Below, piece after piece: positions 1-11,661 of a DNA stretch of 64,000 bases; positions within the stretch are counted from its first letter, which is position 1, and each line of letters starts with the position of its first letter. The stretch lies in contig NC_037094.1 in assembly GCF_002994745.2 (NCBI RefSeq), forward strand, positions 15,248,501 to 15,312,500. Direction: 5' to 3'. The DNA is from Rosa chinensis. Its lineage: Eukaryota > Streptophyta > Magnoliopsida > Rosales > Rosaceae. Under the pieces are notes generated by a model that was given only the letters and a program-made list of their open reading frames with translations, searched no databases and had not been told where the DNA came from. A program made the translations under genes and the position numbers.

Positions 1-178
1 GCGAATTCAATTCCAATAATGACACCCATTAGTTTAGTGAAAAAAGTTGTCTAATGACCAAGTCCTTGACAAAATCCACCAAGATAACGACCATTCTCAT
101 CCCTAAAAACTCCACCACATGCAACTGGTCCAGGGTTACCCTTAGCTAAGCTATCTGTGTTGAGTTTGATCTATGGAG
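1..178 (-). pseudogene. RNase H fragment of a LINE-type element
   Basis: Read on the minus strand, about 58 codons match the RNase H domain found at the end of plant LINE open frames. The run includes KLNTDSLAKGNPGP, a CGGVFRDENGRYLGGF stretch, and MGVIIGIEFA after an in-frame stop. The usual NTDG motif is NTDS here. The piece runs off the left edge of the window. The stop codon and the lack of any reverse transcriptase sequence in view mark it as a relic. It could also be a captured RNase H piece rather than the end of a LINE. Confidence 0.6.
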
Positions 179-846
179 TAATTGGTAGATGAAAGAACCA
201 AGCGAGGAACTACTCATCTTCGTGAAATCGGTTGAATACCCAAACCCACAAGCAACTGAGAATCCAACAAACCAACTGAGAATCGAATTGCTAAATTTAA
301 CATTATTAAGTTTTATACTCTCATTTTTGTATCTCTATCCTCCAAGTTTCAAATTCTAGTTCTGCTCCTGATATAACTACAGTTCTTAACATGATTGTAT
401 ATAGTGGTGTTGTGACCACATTTCAATGTATTGTAATCTTTCCATTTATTAATATATTTTATTTCTTAAAAAAAATGCTAAATGTTTGTAAAATAAAATA
501 ATACTAATAATAATTCAAGTAAGGCCAATAAGGGAGGCATGTTGCGACTCCCCAAAAAAAAAAATCAATCTTCAAAGTACAATGGAAGCCATTTCTGCTA
601 GCCTAATGAGCAAAATGTGAAGCCAATAATGGTTGGCAAATATGACAAGACACTTGCTTGATGAAACTCTCACCCAAATTCGAGCCCCAATATTCACAAG
701 TCCCTCATTAGTAGGTTAATGAGTATTGGGGTCCTGCAGGACCCATGTGATGTGTTAGTGAATGTGTCAGTTTTCAAAGGTTTGGGTCATTATTGACATT
801 GAACCTAAATGTTAGTTGAGTTCTCGCATGCCACAAGTGATTTATA
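179..846. other. AT-rich spacer, no gene seen
   Basis: No coding frame with recognisable similarity was found on either strand. It holds A- and T-rich tracts and is probably decayed repeat DNA. Confidence 0.5.
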
Positions 847-1170
847 GGGCACGTTTACTTACTTGGAATGGAAAATAATCATGAATCAGAGACAAGTGGA
901 ATGGGAGAAGAAAGGAATCGGTATTGATTCAGGAGGAATGATTCCTAAACTCATCTCTCTCCCCCCCCCTTCGTAATCGAATTCCTGAGTATTCAGGAAT
1001 CGATTCCTGATAAGGAGGTGAGACCTACATCCATTCTGATTCCTTCATGTGTTAGTAAACGCATGAATTCTTTTACCCGGAATCATTCTGATTCCTTCAT
1101 GTGTTAGTAAACGCAGGAATGTTTTTACCCTGTAATCATTCCATTTCATTCCAAGTAAGTAAACGTGCCC
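847..1170. mobile_element. Small inverted-repeat MITE
   Basis: The left end starts GGGCACGTTTACTTACTTGG and the right end is its near-exact inverse (about 30 bp). ATA directly flanks both sides (844-846 and 1171-1173), consistent with a 3-bp target duplication. Inside, a roughly 50-bp segment containing CTGATTCCTTCATGTGTTAG is repeated in direct orientation near 1033-1131. The 3-bp duplication suggests a PIF/Harbinger-type MITE, but ATA is not the usual TWA target. Confidence 0.75.
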
Positions 1171-2530
1171 ATAATATTTCTAGGCTTGTGCAACGCCTCT
1201 TTCTTGTCCAAATATTGTTTGCTAAAAATAAAAAAGGCAAATGGTGAAATATGACTAGTTATTATATATTTTGTAATAGTGAATTTAAAATATTGGAATG
1301 CTTTTACGTGTTTTCTCTTTCATCGGTCCCTAGCTAAATATGGCTATGTGTTTTGTTCAAGTCTTTAATTACTTTAGCTAGCATGTTAAGAGCTCATGCA
1401 TACTTGTTTAGTTGTTTTGAAACTAGATTATCTATTAGAGATACTTGCTCGTTTTTCATAGGGGATTGAAATTCACATTCCTTAATTTATAATCTATACT
1501 CCATATTTACTTCTCTGATCAATATTCTCATAAAAAGATAAAATTTAAATTACCAAATAAGGAAAGATGGAGTGTGGATTTCATTTTCTTTTTCGCGAAA
1601 ATTACTCTTGAGACGTGTTTGAGACCAATATCACCAAACACAGTTCAGGTTTATTATTCATTTTTCATGTAAGCATGCAAATGCAGCCTTTTCAAACAAC
1701 CTCATCAAACATCTAGTCATTCGTTCAATGCTAGCTGGAATTTTAAGTTGAAGCAGCACTTTCCTGCTAAACTAATTAGGTGGCGGGTATATATGAATAT
1801 GCGAGATCTAATTCTAACCCAGAGAGAGAGACATAAAGGCTACAGGCTTAAAGGGGTTAATTTGTAGGGTTTGTGAGTTTGCTGAGCATGGGACAAACGC
1901 AAAGCTTATAAACCTCTACGTAGTGGTGGCCCTGTTCTGTTAATGCTCCCATCACATCTGTATACATTAACGTGGCCAACGACCTTTGCTGGCATTGAAT
2001 AATGGCGAGCTCGCTTCAGGTTTTATAGAAAGTAGAAAATGAAAGGACCGAAAAGAAAGCATATTGAAAAAAGAAAATTATTGAACACAACAGCCACCCA
2101 ATTAGTCTCTATTTATTGCCCTCGATCTCTCTCCACTACCTCTACTCATATTATATGAATCCACACTTTTCATTTGCGTCAGTACTGCCTCACTCTTCTT
2201 CTTCTTCGATCACTTAGCTTCTAGCTCTTCGTTTCTATCACTTTCCGAACAAAAAACCAGATCAACATGGGGATCCAGGTTTCCTCTATATCTGATGTAT
2301 ATAGCTAGCTAGAGACTCATTTTCGTCTATAAATCTGATCTGAGTTTTGTTTCCCAGCCCATTTTGATCTGGGTTTTGCCTCTTACACACATGTTTTGCA
2401 AGTTCTAGCTCGAGCTTGCATTTCTACTGGGGTTAAGTTTGATCCTTTCCAATTGAGTTAGGGTTCATTTTCTGTCATCTGGGTTTAGCCAGGAGTTGTC
2501 TTCAAGTGTGGTCGTAATCGGTAAGCTCAG
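1171..2530. promoter_or_regulatory. Upstream region and leader of the CYP86A gene
   Basis: About 1.3 kb without a gene lies ahead of the P450 start. The CT-rich stretch around 2190-2240 looks like a plant 5' leader. At 2267 an ATG is followed after 12 nt by a GT (2279) and a possible intron ending in AG at 2530, immediately before the P450 ATG. Joined, that would add four in-frame residues (MGIQ) to the protein. No sure TATA box could be assigned by eye. Confidence 0.4.
2279..2530 (+). other. Possible leader intron of the CYP86A gene
   Basis: GT at 2279 follows ATG GGG ATC CAG, and the sequence just before the P450 ATG ends in CTCAG at 2530. Removing the 252 bp leaves the upstream ATG in frame with the main start. 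This is inference from splice-like borders only. Confidence 0.35.
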
Positions 2531-4189
2531 ATGGAGGCGCTAACGGCTTTAATGGTCTTAACGGCTCTGGCGGCGTATTTATGTTGGTTCAAGATCATCA
2601 CACGGTCCATGAGAGGCCCACGTGTCTGGCCGGTATTCGGCAGCCTCCCCGGCCTGATTCAGAACTCGAACCGCATGCACGACTGGATCGCAGACAACCT
2701 CCGCACGTGCGGCGGCACGTACCAGACCTCTATCTGTGCGATCCCCTTCCTCGCTCGGAAGCAGGGGCTGGTGACCGTCACGTGCGACCCCAAGAACTTG
2801 GAGCACATTCTGAAGCTCCGGTTCGACAATTACCCCAAGGGTCCTACTTGGCAAGCTGCGTTCCATGATTTGCTTGGAGAGGGCATCTTCAACTCCGATG
2901 GCGACACGTGGCTGTTTCAGCGCAAGACAGCTGCGCTGGAGTTCACCACCCGCACTCTCCGCCAAGCCATGGCTCGGTGGGTGAGCCGAGCCATCGAGCA
3001 GAGGTTCTGCCCGATTCTCGAGGCGGCTCAGAAAGAGGCCAAGCCGGTCGACCTTCAAGATCTCTTGCTTCGGCTCACCTTCGACAATATATGCGGTCTA
3101 GCTTTCGGGAAGGACCCGCAAACTTTGTCTCCGGGACTTCCCGAAAACGGCTTTGCCACGGCTTTCGACGGGGCGACTGAAGCCACGCTGCAACGATTGA
3201 TTTTGCCCGAGGTTATATGGAAGTTCAAGAAATGGCTCGGGCTTGGAATGGAAGCCAGCATGAGTCACAACCTCCACCACGTGGACGATTACTTGTCCAA
3301 CATAATCAATAGACGTAAGCTCGAGCTGGCCAATCTGCAACAAGGTTTGGACGGGACCCCACATGATGACTTGTTATCCAGATTCATGAAGAAAAAAGAA
3401 TCCTACTCGGACACATTTCTTCAACATGTGGCACTCAACTTCATCCTAGCTGGACGTGACACGTCATCGGCCGCACTTAGCTGGTTCTTCTCTCTGATCA
3501 CTCAAAACCCAGGAGTGGAAGAGAAAATCATTTGTGAAATATGCACCGTTCTGATGGAGACACGTGGCAAAGACATTTCAAAGTGGGTGAAAGAACCCCT
3601 AGTGTTTGAGGAAGTTGACCGATTGACATACCTCAAGGCAGCCCTGTCGGAAACTCTAAGGCTTTACCCATCTGTGCCACAAGATTTCAAGCACACAATC
3701 AACGATGATGTTTTGCCCGATGGAACTTTCGTGCCCGCGGGCTCTTCGGTCACATATTCCATATATGCAATCGGGCGCATGGAGTTTATTTGGGGTGAAG
3801 ATTGCTTGGAATTCAAGCCTGAAAGGTGGCTATCTTCTGATGGCAAAAAAATGGAGTTACAAGACTCTTACAAGTTTGTTGCCTTCAATGGCGGTCCAAG
3901 AATTTGTTTGGGAAAAGATTTGGCTTACCTGCAGATGAAGTCAATTGCCGCGGCAGTGTTGTTGAGGCATCGGCTCACGGTGGTTCCTGGCCACCAGGTT
4001 GAGCAAAAGATGTCGTTGACATTGTTCATGAAGTATGGGCTCAAGGTTAGTGTGCACCCGAGAAATTTGAAGCCTGTGCTGGAGAAAATGTGCAAGGGTG
4101 AGAGTGACTCATGGAGTAAAGAATCTAAAGATCATGTCATCTCCAAGGGTAAATGTGATGGGGTGCTTAAAGTGGCTGCTGTTGCTTGA
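2531..4189 (+). CDS. CYP86A: Cytochrome P450, CYP86A-type fatty acid omega-hydroxylase
   Basis: The single open frame of 552 codons has the full landmarks of a plant CYP86A P450. There is an N-terminal membrane anchor (about residues 3-22), the I-helix oxygen-binding motif AGRDTSS from residue 307, an ExxR helix (SETLRLYP), the PERW motif, and a heme-binding loop [10 protein letters not shown] with the axial cysteine at residue 459. Known CYP86A enzymes sit in the ER membrane. They add a hydroxyl to the terminal carbon of C12-C18 fatty acids using NADPH-P450 reductase, supplying monomers for cutin and suberin. The length and the lack of coding introns fit the family. The start was chosen because MEALTAL begins the anchor; an upstream ATG at 2267 could add four residues if a leader intron (2279-2530) is spliced. 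I cannot tell the exact member (LACERATA/CYP86A8-like or A22-like) by eye. Confidence 0.95.
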   Translation: MEALTALMVLTALAAYLCWFKIITRSMRGPRVWPVFGSLPGLIQNSNRMHDWIADNLRTCGGTYQTSICAIPFLARKQGLVTVTCDPKNLEHILKLRFDNYPKGPTWQAAFHDLLGEGIFNSDGDTWLFQRKTAALEFTTRTLRQAMARWVSRAIEQRFCPILEAAQKEAKPVDLQDLLLRLTFDNICGLAFGKDPQTLSPGLPENGFATAFDGATEATLQRLILPEVIWKFKKWLGLGMEASMSHNLHHVDDYLSNIINRRKLELANLQQGLDGTPHDDLLSRFMKKKESYSDTFLQHVALNFILAGRDTSSAALSWFFSLITQNPGVEEKIICEICTVLMETRGKDISKWVKEPLVFEEVDRLTYLKAALSETLRLYPSVPQDFKHTINDDVLPDGTFVPAGSSVTYSIYAIGRMEFIWGEDCLEFKPERWLSSDGKKMELQDSYKFVAFNGGPRICLGKDLAYLQMKSIAAAVLLRHRLTVVPGHQVEQKMSLTLFMKYGLKVSVHPRNLKPVLEKMCKGESDSWSKESKDHVISKGKCDGVLKVAAVA

Positions 4190-4446
4190 GAGGGCTTGGT
4201 TGGTTTTCAGAAAATTATCAAGCCTGTGAATATGATGCTTACTGCAGTACTTATTACTTAATAATATATTAATAATGATTAAGAGACTTTAGAATGCATG
4301 AAATAAATGCTAGCTAATAACCATATTAACCATATTAAGCTAGAGGTTAATATGGTGCATTTTATATGTACTATACGTTATGCATACTATCAGATGAGGA
4401 GTGAAGAACTAAATGTTGTGTTTAAAGCGTGGAGCTGAACCTCTTA
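4190..4446. other. Likely 3' UTR of the CYP86A gene
   Basis: AT-rich sequence with AATAAT/AATAAA-like stretches follows the stop codon. A poly(A) site near 4260-4320 is plausible but not proven. Confidence 0.4.
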
Positions 4447-5527
4447 CAGCATCTCTAATGGTATAGTTAAAATACTTGTGTCAAATTTGAATTTGAAGGG
4501 TGATGTGACAGATGTCATTTTTGACAAATTTATACTTCAATGGATGTGTTAAATTCAGATATTATTTTATTTTATTTTTTCAGAATTTTTATATAAAAAA
4601 ATCACTTTTCCTCTTTCTTCTTATCTCTCCTCTTTCGTGGTTAAAGTCACGTTCACTCTTCTTCTCCTTCTTCTTCTCTGTTTTTCTTGTTGTATGTTCT
4701 TCCATGAGATAGCTTTTCAATCCCAAAGGACCCAAACAAATCATGTTTTGACAACAGTCATTAGATTCCACCCCTGGCTGGGTATTCAAGGCTATAGCCT
4801 ATAGGTCAATTGAACCCAGAAACTTGAAGAGGCACAAAGTCGGTGGTCTTCCATCATCAATCGTCGTTTATCCATGGCTGGGTAAGTTCCTCCCTATCTG
4901 ATTTCGATCATTTTTGGATGACTCTGAACTTTCTCTCTTTATCCCAAAATTTGAATTGAATCTGAAGCTCTGCATTTTTGTATGGGTTGATTTTGATTTT
5001 CTAAAAATCGAACATCCAAACTTTGGAGCTGAGTTGAGTATAGTAATGGGGAACTGAGGCTTGCAAATGGGTTTAATTGACATGATTTTCCTTTTGGAAT
5101 TGAATCAAGAGGAGGAGAAACAGAAAGGGTAGGTTCTGTTTTGGCTTCTTTTGAGTAAAGCTTGGGACTTTCTTGGTGGGTTTCGGTGTTTGATTCTGTA
5201 CTAATTTCCAGATTGAAGGAGCCTTCTTCTTCCTCCTCAAATTCATTGTTTGTTACAAGCAAGGGACTGAGAATTGCAATGGGAAAACGATTGGGTTTCT
5301 CCATATTTACAGAAAGACGGTCAGGAAGAAAGAGAGAGAAGAGTAGGAAAGAGGAAGAAACAATAAAAAAATAAAAGACAGTTCCCTTTGCCTCTGTCAA
5401 ATTTGACAGCCCAAATGAAAATGTCATTTACACGTCAGATAAGACCCGTGGGTCGGAGAGGATGCAGATGTCTTTTATAGCTGTTAGAGGTCTCCACGTG
5501 AATTTAACATATCCATTGGAGATGGTC
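4447..5527. mobile_element. PIF/Harbinger (Tourist-like) element, 1.1 kb
   Basis: The left end CAGCATCTCTAATGG is the near inverse of the right end CCATTGGAGATGGTC, and TTA flanks both sides (4444-4446 and 5528-5530). These ends and this target are the hallmark of Tourist/PIF MITEs. No transposase is encoded; the short frames inside are low-complexity. Two related elements with the same kind of end lie at 15198 and 52208. Confidence 0.8.
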
Positions 5528-6190
5528 TTATCTAGTTAGGCTAGATTTCAAATCTCTTAAAAAAATGTTGTGTTTGGTGATGAACCAGCTCGAGCAATTC
5601 CATATATATATATATATCATACATAATCATCATGCACTTCAAAAAGTGTGGTCTCTTTGTTGAAACTAATGTGATCAAATGGTGCCCATGTCAGGTTTAC
5701 CGGCCGGAATGGATTCTCAAGTAGATCAATGACGACTTTGATGAATCTAACCTTGTTACCAACCAATGAAAGATTACTCTTTTAGCAAATAAAAAAAAAA
5801 AAAACTAGGGAAGTTGAAGGTATAGTCGGTATAGCTGATGTAAGTGGTCGTATACTCGGATAGTATGCCTTGAGGTTAGCCTAAATGGTAAGAGCTGAGA
5901 AAGTAATTACTAACTATTAAGTTGGATTTGAGGGTCCAATGTGAATAACAAAATTAACTTAATTTTATGGCTATATTGAAATTGATGAATGCATGCTCAA
6001 GATTAGTCATCAGGAAATTATGGTGGCCAGTGCCCTTCTCTTTTGCAAGAGCAGAAGAGATTGGTTTTGCAAATGTTCAATTTGTTGAGAGTATGACCTT
6101 GAAATCGGAGTTGATGGGTTAAAGTAATCTATTGAAGCAACTCTCTACTATTTTAGCAGTCTATAATTGGGTAGGCGATTTTCTTGTACG
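5528..6190. other. Spacer without a recognisable gene
   Basis: AT-rich sequence with a short (TA)n run near 5600 and poly(A) tracts. I saw no gene or element ends. Confidence 0.5.
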
Positions 6191-7275
6191 TAGGAACGTA
6201 TTCAGGATTTGAAAATGAATTAGGCTAATTTTAACTATATAAAAGTTTTGCGAACTTTTGTATTTTTTTTTTTTTTTTAAGATTTGAAACCCAGTGGGAG
6301 ACTCATCCTCACGCTTTTAGAATTAACTTAATCGTATCATCTGAGGCCCACGAACTTCAAACTCAGCAACCACAGAATCATTATCAATACTATTAGCAAA
6401 CTCTTTTTTAATGTAGAGAACCATCTTTTTTTTTTTTGTCTGATGTAGAGAACCATCAAATCATCAAGATCAAGTCATCTCCTATCTTATTTTGATTGAA
6501 GTATGTTTTTTATGATGTTCATAGATGAAAATGATGTCTATGTTCATAGTACATATTTTTCATGCTAGTCCAGTAATCCAACTATATTTACCAAATTTTC
6601 ATCCTTCTCATGCTCAAGAGCTTATCCTTTCTCGATCATTAACTTATCAGTAGGTAGTAGCTTCATGCTTATCGATTTCAAATGCTTCATGAATCATGCT
6701 TCTTGCTTATCATTCCTCCATAGTATGCACAGCACAAATGCGATTGATGGATGCAAGAATGTGATTGATACCAATATGCTTGTTGCCTTACTAAATTTGC
6801 AGTATTAAGACCAAAACTCACAAGATGAAGAGAGGAGATCTCTAACCAAACTGCTCTCTTGCAATTTTCAAACTTATCAAAAAAACTACTCTCCTCCAAT
6901 TGAGTGAGTGAAATTGAATGACATGGAGGGGTCAAAATTCAAATTCAATTGCAAGCAATTAAGGAAACATCCATAAATTTCAACAATCTGAGATGAAATT
7001 GTTCACACTTGGAGGCTGGAGTTCAACCAAATCTGCAACTCTGCGACTGCAAGAGTTCAAAGAACCATCGGCATTGTCGCAAGGATTCTTGAGGGACTGA
7101 GGGAGTGGTGCAAAGGGATGCGAGGTGATTGCAAGGGTTCTTGAGGGGCTGAGGGAATCAGAGAAGCAGGAGCTAGGAGGTGGGTTGATACCTATACTTC
7201 GTAAATTTTTGGGCCAAATCTCTCTTGGGCTATAGCCCAAGTAGCCTTTGAAGTGGCTACGTCCCTGCTGGCCTG
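6191..7275. mobile_element. Probable hAT-like non-autonomous element
   Basis: CTTGTACG occurs on both sides (6183-6190 and 7276-7283), an 8-bp repeat as expected for hAT target duplications. The left end TAGGAACGTA resembles the inverse of TACGTCCCTG near the right end, but the right side carries about 8 extra bases before the duplication. The inside has a tandem, roughly 60-bp unit near 7075-7165 (CAAGGRTTCTTGAGGGRCTG). No transposase is visible. Confidence 0.5.
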
Positions 7276-7618
7276 CTTGTACGCATTGTCCAAGCAGAGA
7301 CTAGTTTCATATCATCATGTCATGATAGAGATCCATCCTTTAGAGAATTCCAATCATAGTAATGTACATATTCATCTACTTAAACACTTCAAAAATCCTT
7401 ATTCATGTCTAAACTATAATGAACCGTGAGAAAAAAAAATGGAAAACGATCATGATCACAATGGGAAATGAAGTACAATTTTATTGCACCAAATCCATGG
7501 TAGCTGCATGTCACCATCTTTATTCTCTAGTTCTTCTAAGAAATGAAAACAGCACACAACTCAAGCTAGCTCTTTAGCTAGTTATTACAATTTCGATAAA
7601 GTATATAGATGAAGAAAT
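7276..7618. other. Spacer, probably 3' flank of the minus-strand ORF
   Basis: No coding frame was recognised. AT-rich sequence downstream of the small minus-strand ORF could hold its 3' UTR. Confidence 0.4.
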
Positions 7619-8035
7619 TTACTCATCACCATCATCCTCATCCTCACCATCTTCATCATCACTACTTATTTCAATGATAGCCTGGCTATTAAGATTGAGT
7701 TCCGTGGACACCCCCCGCACGGCCTGATCTACAAACGCCTCCAAGGTGTGAAGTCTCATCTTGGCAACCCGGTCAACAGTTTCTTGCTCAAGCTCTTCAG
7801 CTTTTCTCTTCCTTGAGGTCTCGGCCAAGGTTGGAGATTGAGGGAACAAATCCAATGTCTTGGGAGGATGGTGTTCTAAGCCTGGAGTAGCGACGGTTAA
7901 TGCTGTGAACTTTTTCTCTTCCCACTCCAAATAACGAGAGATTGCCTCTATGTCATCCTGTAAAACTGAAAGAAACAACAAGCTTTCTTCATTTAATTCA
8001 TGGTTCTTTACAGCATTGTTATTGTACATGATCAT
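7619..8035 (-). CDS. Small acidic protein, unrecognised
   Basis: A 138-codon open frame starts MIMYNNNAV and ends in an acidic tail (EISSDDEDGEDEDDGDE). The middle has a basic, nuclear-signal-like stretch (SRKRKAEELEQE) followed by a possibly helical segment. Codon use looks unlike random spacer and no long overlapping frame competes, so it may be a real gene or the last exon of one. I do not recognise a family. An alternative start is the second ATG, two codons in. The retroposon insertion at 8171-9464 lies only about 135 bp upstream and may have cut its promoter or an earlier exon. Confidence 0.4.
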   Translation of the reverse strand: MIMYNNNAVKNHELNEESLLFLSVLQDDIEAISRYLEWEEKKFTALTVATPGLEHHPPKTLDLFPQSPTLAETSRKRKAEELEQETVDRVAKMRLHTLEAFVDQAVRGVSTELNLNSQAIIEISSDDEDGEDEDDGDE

Positions 8036-8170
8036 TTAATTAACCTAGTCCCAGCTCGCACAACATAAACAAGAAAAAAAGGAACAGAAAATATTACTAT
8101 TCTTGCTATTGTAATTGTTTTTGGTCGACCTTATTATCGTGTCTTCATGATTTGTATATAACTGCATGTT

Positions 8171-9464
8171 TTTTTTTTTTTTTAGAGTAATAGTCAACCA
8201 TTTTATTAAAAATAACAATAAGAAAAACTACAACTTGTAGATGTAGAAACTACATCAAAATATAAAGCAACAAGAAAAATACTAGAGCATCGGAAATAAA
8301 ACCTAGCTAGGATACGGAGGGATGCACTTAAGCATTTGATGAAGCGTCGGACAGAATTCGGGCTATGTAAAACGGTACCAATAGCATGGTCGACTGTATT
8401 TCCACACAAATAAATGCGTCGAATAGAGGGTAACTTTCTATCAAGGTAACCGCCGGTAGTATGATCGACCTTGCCTACTCCACGCAAAAAAATGCGCTGA
8501 ATAGAGAGCAATTTTCTATCTAAGTAACCAAAGAAGCAATTCCAACATACATATAATTTTAGGGCCCAAAAACAGTCTCCAGGATCCCAAATGTGAACCC
8601 TAGCAACTTCGGGCTCATTCACCAGCTGCCAAGCCCCAAGAAGGAAGGCCCAGCCCAAATTTCACTTGAGCAACCCAACAGAATGGAGGCCCAGGCCCAC
8701 CAGAGTACTTTGGGCACCCAAAGCCTCTCTGGGCACCAACCTTGATCGCTTTTCTGACCTCGGGTTTGACCACCGCTCCCCCTCCCTTCGTCGGAGAAAG
8801 AACCTCTCGGCCCCAGCAACCCGACAACACCCGCCGCCACCAATTCCAATACTGACCGCAGTACAGATGTCACCTAGGCACCGCTCCCATCGCCTCGTCA
8901 ACACCCTGGAAAGCCGGATCGAGAACCGACCCCTAAGCTTGACACCAACCACACTCGAACCAGCCCAGGCGACGATGGAGCCCATCAACGCTGACCCTCA
9001 CATCGACAGCCCACCATCTACCTTTCTGCATCTTCCAGTCGTCGAATCTTGCCCACCAAGGGACCTAAGCAGAACCTGACCAGACACGAAAAATGACCGT
9101 TTCTCCAAGCACCAACGCCACAAACTCACCAAATCTGCCAACGCCTCTGGTAGTTTGAGGCATACTGGAAAACAAGATATCGTCAGGATCCTTGGATCCC
9201 AAACTGTCCAATCACCAATAGCCCCTAATCCAAGAGGACGACGAACCGAAGGCGACCACAAAGCCCAGATCGAAGCAATCTGAGGAGGAGTGAACGACCT
9301 CGCTTCAACACGGGTCGAGGACCTCGACTTCTTGGAGAAGATCAGATAAAAGGGAGAGACGGCCTGGACCGTGCTCGATAGCTGCGACACCAGGGAGAGT
9401 GCCGGAATTTTGCTCCATCGAAGATGGAGGAAGTTGCAGAGACGCATACCCATAGACGGCGTTC
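8171..9464 (-). mobile_element. Non-LTR retroposon with poly(A) tail and 16-bp target duplication
   Basis: The 16-mer TATATAACTGCATGTT is present at both borders (8155-8170 and 9465-9480) and is a perfect target-site duplication. Next to the left copy is a T-run, which is the poly(A) tail of an element lying on the minus strand; AATAAAATGG precedes the tail. The 1.3-kb body is GC-rich on the 5' side and holds broken frames with a repeated DRKLxSIxRIxL motif, but no reverse transcriptase was recognised. It is either a 5'-truncated LINE or a non-autonomous retroposon. Confidence 0.85.
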
Positions 9465-9480
9465 TATATAACTGCATGTT

Positions 9481-10363
9481 AACATAGTATCAATGGCTGA
9501 AAATAAATTTATATATGACAATACATAATAAAAAAACTATGTGTTCTCTCTTTAATCTTTATCCGTGATATCAGCATTTCAAATGAAATTACATATGATG
9601 TGAAAACTAGGATCCCAAGCATTGTTAGTAGAGAAATTCTTACATAGGGCAAATGTACCACGTGGAAGTAGGACAGCCCAATCAAAATCCAGAAAATTTT
9701 AAGTATGTTCTGAAACTGTCCTTACTTATTAAAATGAAATACCCAAAACCCCCCTTACATGTTCACTAATTGGGCTGCCCTACAAGCCACATGATACGTT
9801 TGCCCTACATAAGAATCTCTTGTTAGGAAATGTGAAATTAAAAATTATGACATGGTAAATGCTATGTCATTTGGGATATAAACTTGATTAAATTATTAAG
9901 GATCTCAAACAGTCTTTATTTATTCTAATGTGTACATTAATAGCATTGAAGAAAGGTCGAAAGTAGCAACAGTCAACAAGCTACCGAATTTGCGAGGGTA
10001 CGTTGATTAGTGGTGGAAATAGTAGAACTTATTTTTATTTCTTAAGAGTTAATTTTCCACTAAAGATATCAAATATTATAGGATATGAGGATACATAAGA
10101 CTTGGCCTCAATAAAAGAAACTTGCATAATAGTAAGAGAAAAGAGTACCAGAAACATCATAAGACAATAACAGCATCTGACTTGGACGAGAGTCATAAGA
10201 CAATGCAGCTACTGGGCATACATACCACATTGAAGCTTCTTCATCTGTTTTTCTTTTTATAGAAAACAGAAGAAGCTCACAGGTTCCTCTTATTCTTATT
10301 AATGTTTATTACCATAGTTTTTGTTTTTGTTTAGTTTAAGCGATAATAGTGTTATAATTTGAA
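9481..10363. other. Spacer containing one small MITE
   Basis: AT-rich sequence without a recognisable coding frame, apart from the snapback element listed at 9629-9819. Confidence 0.5.
9629..9819. mobile_element. Snapback MITE, about 190 bp
   Basis: The first 50 bp (TTCTTACATAGGGCAAATGT and onward) are inverted at the right end (TTTGCCCTACATAAGAATCT). TTGTTAG flanks both ends (9622-9628 and 9820-9826). The short loop and long arms would fold into a hairpin. Confidence 0.7.
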
Positions 10364-10558
10364 AGGATTAATTTCAGTTTACCCCCCTGAGATTTGGGGG
10401 GATGACAACCCTCTACTCTCAATTTTGAATTTTTATCTCCAAAGCTTTCAAATTTCAATCAACAATGTCCAATTTCTCAAATTCCGTCTAAATTGGACGT
10501 TAACTTTGACGATCTAACTCACTTTGAGGCTAAAATGGTCATTTCAAGACAAAAAAAA

Positions 10559-10983
10559 GGTTATTATTACAAATGGTACCTGAACTTATCCTCTATTTTA
10601 TTGATGGTACATGAACTTCAATTTTGATCACAACCAGTACCCGAACTTTTCGATTTCATTTTAAATGGTACCTAAGGCCACCTTCAGTCACTATTCCGGC
10701 CAAAAAATCCATATCTTAAAAAATAAAAAATAAAAAAACAAGTTCAAAGCAAGTCTATTACCAAAAATCATCACTAAATATGATCGCAACACTTGAAATC
10801 ATCAAAAATTATCTCTATGGTCGCCTCCCATGCCATTTTTAGTCTGAATAGTGATCGGGGGTGGCTCTAGGTACCATTTAAAACGAAATTGAAAAGTTCG
10901 GGTACTGGTTGTGATCAAAATTAAAGTTCAGGTACCATCGATAAAATTGAGGTATAGTTCAGGTACCATTTGTGATAATAACC
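10559..10983. mobile_element. Palindromic MITE nested in the left arm of the Pack-MULE
   Basis: Its arms (TACCTGAACTT and ACCAGTACCCGAACTTTTC) recur inverted in the second half, giving a near-perfect foldback of about 425 bp. The right arm of the surrounding Pack-MULE lacks it, which shows it inserted later, into an A-run. Confidence 0.85.
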
Positions 10984-11146
10984 CAAAAAAAAAACCCTCC
11001 CTCTTTCACTTTCGAGGGTTTCTCTCTCTCACTCTCTCTTTCTCTCTCTCACAGATCTGCAACTCCAAAAATGGAAATCAAAACCCAAACGAAGCAAAAG
11101 GAACCTCCCATATAACTACAAATCATCTCTTATTCTATTCATTCAC

Positions 11147-11661
11147 ACATTTAGTGTTTTTCTCAATAACCACGGGCACGTCCTTGCCGAGGATATCTTT
11201 AGTGTTGAACCGGTGGGGGATGAGGGGGCTGAATTTGCCAACGACGTGTCATTTTTGTCGCAGTCGTCTTCTCTGGCCTCGGCAGAGGTGATGAGGATCT
11301 TGATATCTTGGGCGCGGCGGATTTCTTGGAAGAATTGGCGGCAATGGCGGCAGGGGTCGGTGGAGACAACGACGTATTCGAGGCGGAGCTACGACTGGAT
11401 TGAGAGATTGGTGGCGAGGAACTGCTCGGCGTGGACGTAGTAGTGGAGGGGGAGGCCCGAGAACTCGAGGTTGACTTCAAAGAAGACCCAACTTGAGGAC
11501 CCGTACCCGAGGGCTCCGACGGGGAATTTGGAGATGAAGACCCGGGAGAGGGCCTTGTCATGCTCGACGAAGGACGGGAGGAGCTGGACGACAGTGAGGC
11601 CCTTCTTCTTGGCCATTGCCTCAGCCTCTGAGGCTTCGATTACGAATCTGGGTCAGTCCAT
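11147..11661 (-). pseudogene. Cytidine deaminase gene fragment inside a MULE
   Basis: On the minus strand from an ATG at 11661, the frame matches the N-terminal half of plant cytidine deaminase (CDA1-like). It has GLTVVQLLPSFVEHDKALSR, ISKFPVGALG, the HAEQFLATN zinc motif and the DPCRHCRQFFQEIR motif with its PCxxC zinc ligands. CDA turns cytidine into uridine in pyrimidine salvage. The copy is broken. It has a stop at codon 3, a stop between the HAE and PCxxC motifs, and a frame change before the final recognisable stretch HRFNTKDILGKD. Homology ends around 11147, so the second half of the gene is missing. It sits between the inverted arms of a MULE, which explains its isolation. Confidence 0.85.

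Noticed and set aside
2579..3364. Open frames on the opposite strand and other frames of the CYP86A gene
   Set aside because: They overlap a fully supported P450 and are explained by its GC-rich codons.
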